Assembly (NCBI RefSeq): GCF_036227225.1
Contig: NZ_CP109444.1
Coordinates: 4,135,501-4,199,500, forward strand
Reading direction: 5' to 3'
Length of the DNA: 64,000 nucleotides
DNA from: Streptomyces sp. NBC_01478
Lineage (GTDB): Bacteria > Actinomycetota > Actinomycetes > Streptomycetales > Streptomycetaceae
The number at the start of each line of letters is the position of its first letter. Within the stretch, counting starts at the first letter, position 1. Positions 18,815 through 27,352 of this stretch are shown here, in pieces. The notes beneath the pieces are model-generated. The model made no database searches. It was not told the DNA's origin and worked only from the letters and a program-made list of their open reading frames with translations. Both the position numbers and the translations under genes were made by a program.

Positions 18815-20689
18815 CTACTTCTTGCCCTTGCCGCTGCCGACGTTGTCGTCGCTGGACAGCACCGCGATGAAGGCCTCCTGGGGAACCTCCACGGAACCCA
18901 CCATCTTCATCCGCTTCTTGCCCTCCTTCTGCTTCTCCAGCAGCTTCCGCTTACGGGAGATGTCACCGCCGTAGCACTTGGCGAGGACGTCCTTGCGGAT
19001 GGCGCGGATCGTCTCGCGGGCGATGACCCGGGAGCCGATGGCCGCCTGGATGGGCACCTCGAAGGCCTGTCGCGGGATCAGCTCGCGCAGCTTGGCGACC
19101 AGCCGCACGCCGTACGCGTACGCCGCGTCCTTGTGCGTGATCGCCGAGAAGGCGTCCACCTTGTCGCCGTGCAGCAGGATGTCGACCTTGACCAGGCTGG
19201 AGTCGACCTCGCCGGTGGGCTCGTAGTCGAGCGAGGCGTAGCCGCGGGTCTTGGACTTCAACTGGTCGAAGAAGTCGAAGACGATCTCCGCGAGGGGCAG
19301 CGTGTAGCGGATCTCGACGCGGTCCTCGGAGAGGTAGTCCATGCCGAGCAGGGTGCCGCGCCGGGTCTGGCACAGCTCCATGATCGAGCCGATGAACTCC
19401 GACGGCGCGAGGATCGTCGCGCGTACGACGGGCTCGTAGACCTTGTCGATCTTCCCCTCGGGGAACTCGCTCGGGTTGGTGACGACGTGCTCGCTGCCGT
19501 CCTCCATCTCGACCCGGTACACCACGTTCGGCGCGGTCGCGATGAGGTCGAGCCCGAACTCGCGCTCCAGGCGCTCCCGGATCACGTCCAGGTGCAGCAG
19601 CCCGAGGAAACCGACGCGGAAGCCGAAGCCGAGGGCGGCGGAGGTCTCCGGCTCGTAGACGAGCGCGGCGTCGTTGAGCTGGAGCTTGTCGAGGGCCTCG
19701 CGCAGCTCCGGGTAGTCGGACCCGTCCAGCGGATACAGGCCCGAGAAGACCATGGGCTTGGGGTCTTTGTAACCGCCGAGCGCCTGGGTCGCGCCCTTGT
19801 GCAGGGTGGTGATCGTGTCACCGACCTTGGACTGGCGGACGTCCTTCACACCGGTGATCAGATAGCCGACCTCGCCGACCCCGAGCCCGTCCGCGCCGAG
19901 CATCTCCGGCGAGTTCGTCCCGATCTCCAGCAGCTCGTGCGTGGCGTTCGTGGACATCATCCGGATCTTCTCGCGCTTGGTGAGCTGTCCGTCGATGACC
20001 CGGATGTACGTCACGACACCGCGGTAGGAGTCGTAGACGGAGTCGAAGATCATGGCGCGGGCGGGCGCGTCCGCGATCCCGACGGGCGCCGGGACCTCCT
20101 TGACCACCTTGTTCAGCAGTACGTCGACACCGATACCGGTCTTGGCGGACACCCGCAGAACGTCATCGGGGTCACACCCGACGAGGTTGGCCAGCTCCTC
20201 CGCGAACTTCTCGGGCTGCGCGGCCGGCAGGTCGATCTTGTTCAGTACGGGGATGATCGTGAGGTCGTTCTCCATCGCCAGGTAGAGGTTGGCGAGGGTC
20301 TGGGCCTCGATGCCCTGGGCGGCGTCCACGAGCAGCACGGTGCCCTCGCAGGCGGCGAGCGACCGCGAGACCTCGTACGTGAAGTCGACGTGTCCCGGGG
20401 TGTCGATCATGTTGAGGATGTGCGTGCTGCCCTCGTCGGCCCCGTCGGTGGGGGCCCATGGCAGACGCACCGCCTGGGACTTGATCGTGATGCCACGCTC
20501 GCGCTCGATGTCCATGCGGTCGAGGTACTGAGCACGCATCTGCCGGCTGTCGACCACTCCGGTCAGCTGGAGCATCCGGTCGGCGAGCGTGGACTTGCCA
20601 TGGTCGATGTGCGCGATGATGCAGAAATTGCGGATCAGCGCCGGGTCGGTACGACTCGGCTCGGGCACATGGCTGGGGATCGCGGGCAC
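18815..20689 (-). CDS. lepA: Elongation factor 4 (LepA), back-translocating GTPase
   Basis: A 624-residue translational GTPase. G1 is [19 protein letters not shown]2/switch I lies around [13 protein letters not shown]3 is [12 protein letters not shown] and G4 NKIDLPAA. The LepA-specific C-terminal domain ends in [22 protein letters not shown] sequence ([14 protein letters not shown]). It binds ribosomes and helps remobilise stalled or mis-translocated complexes. I chose the GTG at 20689 ([20 protein letters not shown]), preceded by AGGAC; a reading from 21562 would add 290 low-complexity residues. rpsT lies divergently upstream, as in other actinobacteria. Confidence 0.96.
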   Translation of the reverse strand: MPAIPSHVPEPSRTDPALIRNFCIIAHIDHGKSTLADRMLQLTGVVDSRQMRAQYLDRMDIERERGITIKSQAVRLPWAPTDGADEGSTHILNMIDTPGHVDFTYEVSRSLAACEGTVLLVDAAQGIEAQTLANLYLAMENDLTIIPVLNKIDLPAAQPEKFAEELANLVGCDPDDVLRVSAKTGIGVDVLLNKVVKEVPAPVGIADAPARAMIFDSVYDSYRGVVTYIRVIDGQLTKREKIRMMSTNATHELLEIGTNSPEMLGADGLGVGEVGYLITGVKDVRQSKVGDTITTLHKGATQALGGYKDPKPMVFSGLYPLDGSDYPELREALDKLQLNDAALVYEPETSAALGFGFRVGFLGLLHLDVIRERLEREFGLDLIATAPNVVYRVEMEDGSEHVVTNPSEFPEGKIDKVYEPVVRATILAPSEFIGSIMELCQTRRGTLLGMDYLSEDRVEIRYTLPLAEIVFDFFDQLKSKTRGYASLDYEPTGEVDSSLVKVDILLHGDKVDAFSAITHKDAAYAYGVRLVAKLRELIPRQAFEVPIQAAIGSRVIARETIRAIRKDVLAKCYGGDISRKRKLLEKQKEGKKRMKMVGSVEVPQEAFIAVLSSDDNVGSGKGKK

Positions 20690-21286
20690 GCAGGGTCCTG
20701 ATTCTTGAGGCGTCCGCAGTGTCTGCGGTCTCGGGTCGGATCGATACGTAGGCTCCATCGTCCCACGGGCGGGAGGTGCGGTCCGGTTTGGGACGGTGCG
20801 GGTGGGTGGGCGTGGGGTGGCAGCGCCCTGTTGGGGGTGGTTTGGGGTGCGGATTTGGGTGTGGATTTGGGTGTGGTTTCGGGGGCGGGCGCGGCTCGGG
20901 GGTGGGTCGGGGTGCGGTTTCGGGGTCTGGGGATCTTGGGGGCCTCCGGAATTTAGGGAGCCGTAGGGATTAGGGATGGGGACAGGGCGAGGCCTCTGGG
21001 GGATGTTGGCTGGGGCCTCCGGGACTGGCGGGGAGAGGTTCGGGGACGGGGATTTGGTTGGTCTCTCGGGGACGCCGGCGGGCTGCCCGGGAATGCGCTG
21101 ATACCTCGGGGCCGGTGCAGAACGGAACGGACGGGGCTCGGGAGCTCCCGGGAGAGGGCGGTTCACGTGGGGCCGGGCTTCCAGCCGGGCCTCTTGGGAG
21201 CCGGTTCCGGACCCGGCGAGCGGGAGTGGCCGTCCGGGTTGCCCCGGCACCAGGCGGGTGGTGGCGGTGGCCTCTCGGGGACCGGT
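20690..21286. other. G-rich intergenic spacer between lepA and rpsT
   Basis: About 600 bp with strongly G-skewed top strand, many GGG and GGGTGTGG-type runs and imperfect short repeats (GGTGCGGATTTGGGTGTGG). Open frames here lack ribosome-binding sites and codon bias, and I see no gene. Confidence 0.6.
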
Positions 21287-21316
21287 TTGGGTGGGCCGGT
21301 GGCCGACTGGTAGCCT
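21287..21316 (+). promoter_or_regulatory. Candidate rpsT promoter
   Basis: TTGGGT (21287-21292), 18-bp spacer, TAGCCT (21311-21316): a fair vegetative-type promoter, giving a leader of about 100 nt before rpsT. Confidence 0.5.
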
Positions 21317-21419
21317 GAGTGGCTGTGCCTCATGCCCTCTCGGTGCGAGGCGCACCCCAAGGAAAATCATCGGCCCGGGACCCGTGCGGCCCCGTGCCAG
21401 AACCTGCAAAGGCTCATTC

Positions 21420-21686
21420 GTGGCGAACATCAAGTCCCAGATCAAGCGGATCAAGACCAACGAGAAGGCTCGGCTGCGCAACAAGGCCGTCAAGTCCTCC
21501 CTGAAGACCGCGATCCGCAAGGCCCGCGAAGCCGCTACCGCGGGTGACGTCGAGAAGGCCACCGAGTACCAGCGCGCTGCCGCGCGTCAGCTCGACAAGG
21601 CCGTCGCGAAGGGCGTCATCCACAAGAACCAGGCCGCCAACAAGAAGTCGGCGCTTGCTTCCAAGGTCACCGCGCTCAAGGGCTGA
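21420..21686 (+). CDS. rpsT: 30S ribosomal protein S20
   Basis: An 88-residue basic protein that binds the 5' domain and the 3' minor domain of 16S r[23 protein letters not shown] at the N-terminus and [19 protein letters not shown] at the C-terminus are diagnostic. The start is GTG at 21420 with AAAGG about 8 bases upstream. It is monocistronic and divergent from lepA, and ends before a clear hairpin at 21811. Confidence 0.97.
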   Translation: MANIKSQIKRIKTNEKARLRNKAVKSSLKTAIRKAREAATAGDVEKATEYQRAAARQLDKAVAKGVIHKNQAANKKSALASKVTALKG

Positions 21687-21810
21687 TCCTTCCGCACTTG
21701 CCTCGGCCCGCGCTCGCGCGGACCGGACCAGTAGCAATCCACCGTGAGGACACGTCGAGCCCTCTACCTCGATTCACGGACAGACATCGTGGTCGCCACG
21801 CCACGTACAG

Positions 21811-21835
21811 TGCCCCCGGACCCACTTCGGGGGCA
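21811..21835 (+). terminator. Terminator downstream of rpsT
   Basis: An 8-bp perfect stem, TGCCCCCG (21811-21818) and CGGGGGCA (21828-21835), 125 bp after the rpsT stop and followed by TTGCTGT. The rest of the 380-bp spacer 21687-22067 holds nothing else I recognise. Confidence 0.65.
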
Positions 21836-22067
21836 TTGCTGTATCCCCGTCGCTGTTATCCCCCGTCGCCGTATCCCCGTCTACGCGCGGTGTCCCGCCC
21901 CTGGGGCAGAGTCGCCGGGGCGTGTCCGGCGGAGCGGGTAGCAGGCAATCGGCGGTGCCCGATTCGCGCCGACGGCGGACAGCCGACGGCAACACCGCAG
22001 ATCGCCATGACGTGCCCCGCGCCCACGGCATGATCCGCCGGGTCAACAACCCTGCCAGGCGATACCC

Positions 22068-23060
22068 CTAGCCCTGCTGACCCCGTGATCGGGCCGCCCG
22101 GGCGATCGCGACGACCGCCTTCTCCAACGCGTACTCCGGATCGTCCCCCCCGCCCTTCACTCCCGCGTCCGCCTCGGCCACCGCCCGCAGCGCGACGGAG
22201 ACCGCGTCCGGTGTCCATCCCCGCATCTGCTGCCGTACCCGGTCGATCTTCCACGGCGGCATCCCCAGCTCACGCGCCAGATCCGCCGGCCGTCCCCCAC
22301 GCGCGGACGACAGCTTCCCGATCGCCCGCACCCCCTGCGCCAACGCACTGGTGATCAACACCGGCGCCACCCCGGTGGACAACGACCACCGCAACGCCTC
22401 CAGCGCCTCCGCCGCCCGCCCCTCCACGGCCCGGTCCGCGACCGTGAAGCTCGACGCCTCGGCCCGCCCGGTGTAGTACCGCCCGACGATCGCCTCGTCG
22501 ATGGTCCCCTCGATGTCGCTGACCAACTGGGTGACCGCGGACGCCAACTCCCGCAGATCACTGCCGATCGAGTCGACCAGCGCCTGGCAGGCCTCCGGCG
22601 TGGCCGATCTCCCGGTCGCCCGGAACTCACCCCGCACGAAGGCCAACCGGTCCGCCGGCTTCGTCATCTTCGGGCAGGCCACCTCCCGCGCCCCCGCCTT
22701 GCGCGCGGCATCGAGCAGCCCCTTGCCCTTGACCCCACCCGCGTGCAACAGCACCAGGGTGATCTCCTCGGCGGGCGCACCGAGATACGCCTTCACATCC
22801 TTGATCGTGTCCGCGGACAGATCCTGCGCATTGCGTACGACCACGACCTTGCGCTCCGCGAAGAGCGACGGGCTGGTCAACTCGGCGAGTGTGCCGGGCT
22901 GCAGTTGGTCCGAAGTCAGGTCACGTACGTCCGTGTCGGCGTCGGAGGCCCGAGCAGCGGCCACCACCTCCCGCACGGCACGGTCGAGCAGGAGGTCCTC
23001 CTGGCCCACGGCAAGCGTCACCGGGGCGAGAGGGTCGTCATTCGCAGTCTTCCTGGCCAT
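22068..23060 (-). CDS. holA: DNA polymerase III subunit delta
   Basis: About 330 residues. HolA opens the beta clamp within the clamp-loader complex. Family features visible: LAVGQEDLLLDRAVREVV at the N-terminus, the AAA-like SPSLFAERKVVVVRN and VLLHAGGVKGKGLLDAA, then the lid and collar helices (ALRWSLSTGVAPVLITSAL, PWKIDRVRQQMRGWTPD). There is no active ATPase P-loop, as expected for delta. The start may be 23060 (MARKTANDD) or 23072 (MLYEMARK); a much longer frame through the G-rich spacer is rejected. Confidence 0.92.
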   Translation of the reverse strand: MARKTANDDPLAPVTLAVGQEDLLLDRAVREVVAAARASDADTDVRDLTSDQLQPGTLAELTSPSLFAERKVVVVRNAQDLSADTIKDVKAYLGAPAEEITLVLLHAGGVKGKGLLDAARKAGAREVACPKMTKPADRLAFVRGEFRATGRSATPEACQALVDSIGSDLRELASAVTQLVSDIEGTIDEAIVGRYYTGRAEASSFTVADRAVEGRAAEALEALRWSLSTGVAPVLITSALAQGVRAIGKLSSARGGRPADLARELGMPPWKIDRVRQQMRGWTPDAVSVALRAVAEADAGVKGGGDDPEYALEKAVVAIARAARSRGQQG

Positions 23061-23093
23061 CTCGTAAAGCATCGCACGCGCCACTGACAACGC

Positions 23094-23334
23094 GTCCCGC
23101 GTGCAGGGGGTGGGTGGGGGGGCGAGAGGAGGCTCCGGGTTCGAGGGGGGCCGGGTGGGAGGGTGCTCTGGGCGGGCAGGCCGGGTGGGCGGGGTTTGAG
23201 GGCGCTCTGGCCTGGCGGGCCGGGCGGACGGGAAGGGACCGGCGGGCGAGGACCGGGCAAAAGGGGACCGGGCGGGAAGGGACCGGACAGGAGGGGTCCG
23301 GTACTGGAGGGGACCGGTACTGGATTCGGGGCCG
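23094..23334. repeat. G-rich low-complexity spacer with GGGACCGG repeats
   Basis: The + strand is a succession of G runs and short repeats (GGGACCGGGCGG, GGGACCGGTACTGG). Several quadruplet G-tracts make G-quadruplex formation plausible. No coding capacity is convincing. Confidence 0.6.
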
Positions 23335-23580
23335 TTACGGCTCCTCGCGCCAGCCGTCCCACTCCCCCGCGAACGCGTCCAGCTCCGCGGGGTCGAGCCG
23401 CCCGTGCTCGTCCCGCAGAACGAGCAGCCACTGCGCGTCCTCGGCGTCGTCCTCACCGGCCAGCGCGTCCCGTACCAACCGCGGTTCCTCGTCCAGCGCG
23501 AACCGCTCCCCGAGCACCTCCGCCGCCTCCTGAGCCGCGTCGCGATCGGGCAGCACCAGCACATGTCTCACATCGCTCAC
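23335..23580 (-). CDS. Small conserved acidic hypothetical protein
   Basis: An 81-residue acidic protein starting GTG at 23580 (VSDVRHVLVLPDRDAAQEAA) and rich in Asp/Glu (ALAGEDDAEDAQWLLVL, DAFAGEWDGWREEP). No signal peptide or membrane segment is seen. I recognise it only as the type of small protein found between holA and the NAT gene in Streptomyces; the function is unknown. Codon use is normal for the genome, which supports it being real. Confidence 0.7.
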   Translation of the reverse strand: MSDVRHVLVLPDRDAAQEAAEVLGERFALDEEPRLVRDALAGEDDAEDAQWLLVLRDEHGRLDPAELDAFAGEWDGWREEP

Positions 23581-23649
23581 GGAGACATTTTCCGGTACGG
23601 CCGCGGCCTCGCGCGAATCCGCCCAGGGCCTACGCGGACCTGTACGGGC

Positions 23650-24477
23650 TCATGCGGGCTCACGCACCGCGGGCACCACCCCCAACTCGATCCCGAACCG
23701 CTCCCGGTACACCGTCAACACCTCCTCGTCCGTGGCCAGTTCACGTACCTCCCGCGTCCCGTCCGCCCCCGTCACCGTCAGAACGCGGCCGCTGAGCGTG
23801 ACCCTCCCTCCGTCGTCCGTGAGCCGTGAGCAGACCAGTGACCGGGTGAAGTGCGAGGCGGGCGAGGTGCTGTGCCACCACGCTCCGACCACGAAGTCAC
23901 CGAGCGCCCGGGGCCGCGTCTCCAGCCGGTACTCGGGCCTTCCGTTCCGGACCACGTCCACGTCCAGGTCCACGTCCACGTCCCCGGCTCCGGCTCCGGC
24001 TGTATCCGGTCCCGACGCGGCAACCCTGAACGTGCCGCCGGGGTCCTCCTGTTCGCCCCGCTCCTCGAAGGCCAGCGGATAGTGACTGTGCGTCCCGAAC
24101 CCCACGTCGGCCAGCCACACTCCCCCGTCCACCGTCCGCACCCGCAGCGCGAGATGGTCGTACGGAATCCCCGGCCGCCCCTCGTCCCCGTACACCCGCG
24201 CCGCGAGCAGTGCGACATCGAAACCCAGCGCGGTGAGCAACGCGCCGAACAGTCCGTTCAGTTCGTAGCAGAACCCGCCCCTGCCCGCGCCCACCACCTT
24301 GTCCAGCAGCCGGTCCTCCTCCAGCACGATCTCCTCTCCCAGATGGATCGACAGATTCTCGAAGGGCACGGTCTGCAGATGGCGCAGATGCAACTCACGC
24401 AGGACATCGACGGTGGGCGACGCCGGGTGCTGGACTCCCAGCCGGCGGAGATAGGCGTCAACCTGTGCGGGATTCAT
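23650..24477 (-). CDS. Arylamine N-acetyltransferase
   Basis: A 275-residue NAT that transfers acetyl from acetyl-CoA to arylamines, hydrazines or amine-type biosynthetic intermediates. The catalytic triad Cys-His-Asp is visible in GRGGFCYELNGLF, YDHLALRVR and WLADVGFG. TVPFENLSIHLGE is also diagnostic. The ATG at 24477 is preceded by GAGGG. A low-complexity Asp/Val insertion (DVDVDLDVDV) encoded by repeated ACGTCC hexamers lies in the second half. RifF-like amide synthases share the fold, but no polyketide cluster is near. Confidence 0.93.
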   Translation of the reverse strand: MNPAQVDAYLRRLGVQHPASPTVDVLRELHLRHLQTVPFENLSIHLGEEIVLEEDRLLDKVVGAGRGGFCYELNGLFGALLTALGFDVALLAARVYGDEGRPGIPYDHLALRVRTVDGGVWLADVGFGTHSHYPLAFEERGEQEDPGGTFRVAASGPDTAGAGAGDVDVDLDVDVVRNGRPEYRLETRPRALGDFVVGAWWHSTSPASHFTRSLVCSRLTDDGGRVTLSGRVLTVTGADGTREVRELATDEEVLTVYRERFGIELGVVPAVREPA

Positions 24478-24540
24478 GCCCTCAGTCTCGCGCCACCCAC
24501 AGCTCACCGGCCCCATCCGTGCCCGGGGCCGTTGCCCCTC

Positions 24541-27333
24541 TCATTCCCGGGTCACCCGAAGCCCGCCGCCCTCACCTCCCACCGCCAGCGCCCCGTCCAC
24601 GTCCGTCCGCAGGACCACCACGCCCATGGCCCGCAGCGCCGCGACCGTGCTGGGGGCCGGGTGTCCATACACGTTGTTCTCACCACAGGAGATCAGCGCC
24701 AGCCGTGGGGCCACTCTGCGTATCAGGTCCGGATCTTGGTAGGCCGACCCATGATGGGCGACCTTGAGCACGTCCACGCCTCCCAGCAGCGCCGCCGCCG
24801 GTGACCTCAACAGCTCCTGCTGGGCCGGGGGTTCGAGGTCACCGAGCAGCAGCAGGCGCAGGCCGGCCGTCCGTACCAGCAGTGCGACGCTGGCGTCGTT
24901 CGGCCCGTCCGGGTCCGGTGCCGGACGCGGTGGGGGCCACAGCACCTGCCAGGAGAGCGGACCGCTGCGTCGCTGGTCCCCGGCTACGGCCCGGGTGATC
25001 GGGATGTGCCGTTCCGCCGCCGCCCTCCTCACGAACTCGGCCTGGTCCGCGGGCTCTTCAAAGGACGTCGTCTCGATGGCTCCCACCGAACGGCCTCGCA
25101 GCACCCCGGGCAGTCCCGCCACATGGTCGGCGTGAAAGTGGGTGAGCACGACGAGCGGGATCCTGGTGATGCCCAGTGTGCGCAGACACTGGTCGACCAG
25201 CTTCGGATCCGGCCCGGCGTCCACGACCACGCCGGTGCCCTTGCCCGCCGCGAGCACCGTCGCGTCGCCCTGCCCGACATCGCACATCGCGAACCGCCAG
25301 CCCGGCGGCGGCCATCCCGTGATCACCCGGGTCAGCGGCGCCGGCTCCACCACGATCAGCAGCAGAAGCAGCCCGCAGAGACCGCACAGCCAGGGGTGCT
25401 TCAACAGCCGCCGCCCGACCAGCACGAGGGCCGCGACCGCGAGGGCGAGCAGCAGTGCCCCGGTCCAACTGCCCGGCCAGTCCACTCCCCCACCGGGCAG
25501 CGCCGCGCCGCTCCGGGCCACGTCCGCGATCCATCCGGTGGGCCAACTCGCGCCCCAGGCAAGGACCTTGGCCACCGGCATCGCCACCGGCGCCGCGGCC
25601 AGCGCCGCGAAGCCCAGTACCGTGGCCGGCGCGACGGCGATCTCCGCGAGCAGATTGCACGGCACCGCCACCAGACTCACCCGCGCCGACAGCACGGCCA
25701 CCACCGGCGCGCACAAGGCCTGCGCGGCAGCGGCGGCGGCCAGCGCCTCGGCCAGCCGTGGCGGAACCCGGTGCCGACACAGCGTCTCGCTCCAGCGCGG
25801 CGCGAGCGTGAGCAGGGCACCGGTGGCCAGCACGGAGAGCAGGAAGCCGTAACTGCGGGCCAGCCACGGGTCGTAGAGCACCAGCAGCAGTACGGCCGTC
25901 GCCAGGGCCGGGATCAGTGATCTGCGGCGGCCGGTCGCCAGGGCGAGCAGCGCGACGGCACCGCAGGCCGCGGCCCGCAGCACGCTCGGGTCGGGCCGGC
26001 ACACGACGACGAACCCGAGCGTGAGGACCCCGCCGAGCAGTGCGGTCGCCCGGAGGGAGATGCCCAGGCTCGGTGCCAGGCCCCGGCGTTCGATGTGCTG
26101 GGCGAGGCCGGGGGGTCCGATGAGGAGGGCAAGCAGGATGGTGAGGTTGCTTCCGGAGACGGCGAGGGTGTGCGCGAGGTCCGTCTCCTTGAAGGCCTCG
26201 TCCAACTCGGGTGTGATCCGCGCGGTGTCCCCGACGACCAGCCCCGGCAGCAACGCCCGCGCGTCACCCGGCAACCCGTCGGTGGCCTCACGCAACCCGG
26301 CCCGCAAGCGCCCCGCGAACCGCTGTGCTCCGGACGGCCCCTCCACCACCTCCGGCACCGGCTGGTTCCGTACCCGCAGCACGGCCGCGACCCGGTCTCC
26401 GCTCGTCAGCGAGGGCACCAACCGCGCGGTCACCTTCACCCGCGTGGACGGGAGCAGCCCGAGCCAGGGCGACCTCTCCGGCCCACCGCCGGAACCCCGC
26501 GCACTGCCCGCCCCTCCCCCTCGTCCTCCCCCTCTCCCTCCCTTGGTGGACGAGCCCGGGTCGACGATCAGCAGCACCGGCGCCCGCGTCTCCACGACCG
26601 TGCCGTCCGTCTCTTCGACCCGCCGTACCTCGGCGTCGATCAGCACGGAGACCGGTGCCGCGTGATCCCCGCTGACCCGGGGCCGGGTCAACCGTGGATC
26701 GGAACCGATCTCCACCTCCGCGGTCGCGGTCGCGTACTCCCGCGCCAGTTCGGGCACCGGCCCACGGCGCAGGTCCGCCCCGTGCAGCCCGGCGGAGGCG
26801 GCGGCCGCGGCGATCGAGAGGAACAGGGCCGCGATCGAGACACGGGGCCATGCGGCCTGCCGCCATGACGCTGCGGGGCGAAGTCCGTCCGGTGAGAGGC
26901 CAGGGTCCAACCGTGGCGAGGTACGGCTGCGTCCTGTCCTGTCCCGCCGTCGCGTCATCAGCAGCAGTACGAGCGCCACTGTCAGCGTCCCGACGGAGAC
27001 CCCTGTGACCCAGGCCGGCGACGCGTCCAGCGCCAGTGCAGCCGTCGCCCAGGCCGCGAGTGCGGGCGGTACGAGTCGTAGGTCCGTCGGCCCTTCCTGT
27101 TGGGGGTGTGCGGTACCCCGCCGGTTCCCGGAGGCGGCGTGCACGTTGCGGCGGGCCGGTGAGGCGGCGGATACGGCTCGGTGGCTGGAGGAGGAGCCGT
27201 CGTCCGGTGCCGCGCGGCGGGGAATCGCGGGCTCGGTCGGATCGTCGTGGAGTTGGGGCGTGACCGCACCAGATCCCTGAGTCATGGCTGCACCAGGCCC
27301 CGGGGTAATGGCTGCACCAGGCCCCGGGGTCAT
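24541..27333 (-). CDS. comEC: ComEC/Rec2-type DNA internalisation channel
   Basis: A 930-residue polytopic membrane protein. After a disordered N-terminus come several hydrophobic helices, a competence domain (TDLAHTLAVSGSNLTILLAL, FVVVCRPDPSVLRAAACGAV) and a C-terminal metallo-beta-lactamase-like domain with VVLTHFHADHVAGLPG and VLKVAHHGSAYQDPDLI. In competent bacteria ComEC moves single-stranded DNA across the membrane; in Streptomyces it may serve conjugal or nutritional DNA handling. The ATG at 27333 overlaps the comEA stop (ATGA). The first 24 residues are encoded by 24-bp repeats and include a second possible Met at residue 17. Confidence 0.93.
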   Translation of the reverse strand: MTPGPGAAITPGPGAAMTQGSGAVTPQLHDDPTEPAIPRRAAPDDGSSSSHRAVSAASPARRNVHAASGNRRGTAHPQQEGPTDLRLVPPALAAWATAALALDASPAWVTGVSVGTLTVALVLLLMTRRRDRTGRSRTSPRLDPGLSPDGLRPAASWRQAAWPRVSIAALFLSIAAAAASAGLHGADLRRGPVPELAREYATATAEVEIGSDPRLTRPRVSGDHAAPVSVLIDAEVRRVEETDGTVVETRAPVLLIVDPGSSTKGGRGGGRGGGAGSARGSGGGPERSPWLGLLPSTRVKVTARLVPSLTSGDRVAAVLRVRNQPVPEVVEGPSGAQRFAGRLRAGLREATDGLPGDARALLPGLVVGDTARITPELDEAFKETDLAHTLAVSGSNLTILLALLIGPPGLAQHIERRGLAPSLGISLRATALLGGVLTLGFVVVCRPDPSVLRAAACGAVALLALATGRRRSLIPALATAVLLLVLYDPWLARSYGFLLSVLATGALLTLAPRWSETLCRHRVPPRLAEALAAAAAAQALCAPVVAVLSARVSLVAVPCNLLAEIAVAPATVLGFAALAAAPVAMPVAKVLAWGASWPTGWIADVARSGAALPGGGVDWPGSWTGALLLALAVAALVLVGRRLLKHPWLCGLCGLLLLLIVVEPAPLTRVITGWPPPGWRFAMCDVGQGDATVLAAGKGTGVVVDAGPDPKLVDQCLRTLGITRIPLVVLTHFHADHVAGLPGVLRGRSVGAIETTSFEEPADQAEFVRRAAAERHIPITRAVAGDQRRSGPLSWQVLWPPPRPAPDPDGPNDASVALLVRTAGLRLLLLGDLEPPAQQELLRSPAAALLGGVDVLKVAHHGSAYQDPDLIRRVAPRLALISCGENNVYGHPAPSTVAALRAMGVVVLRTDVDGALAVGGEGGGLRVTRE

Positions 27334-27352
27334 GGCAGCACCAGATCCCGAA
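27281..27352. repeat. Three 24-bp tandem repeats at the comEA/comEC junction
   Basis: Units begin at 27281, 27305 and 27329 (GTCATGGCTGCACCAGGCCC type), the third slightly diverged; a partial unit precedes at about 27260. The repeat encodes eight-residue units (TPGPGAA) of comEC and spans the comEA stop codon. Two units each supply an in-frame ATG. Confidence 0.85.

Noticed and set aside
18806..20701. Plus-strand frame of 631 codons
   Set aside because: Antisense shadow of lepA, with Asp/Val/Leu-rich composition typical of antisense frames in GC-rich DNA.
21162..21410. Short plus-strand ORF upstream of rpsT
   Set aside because: It spans the likely rpsT promoter, has no ribosome-binding site and unusual composition.
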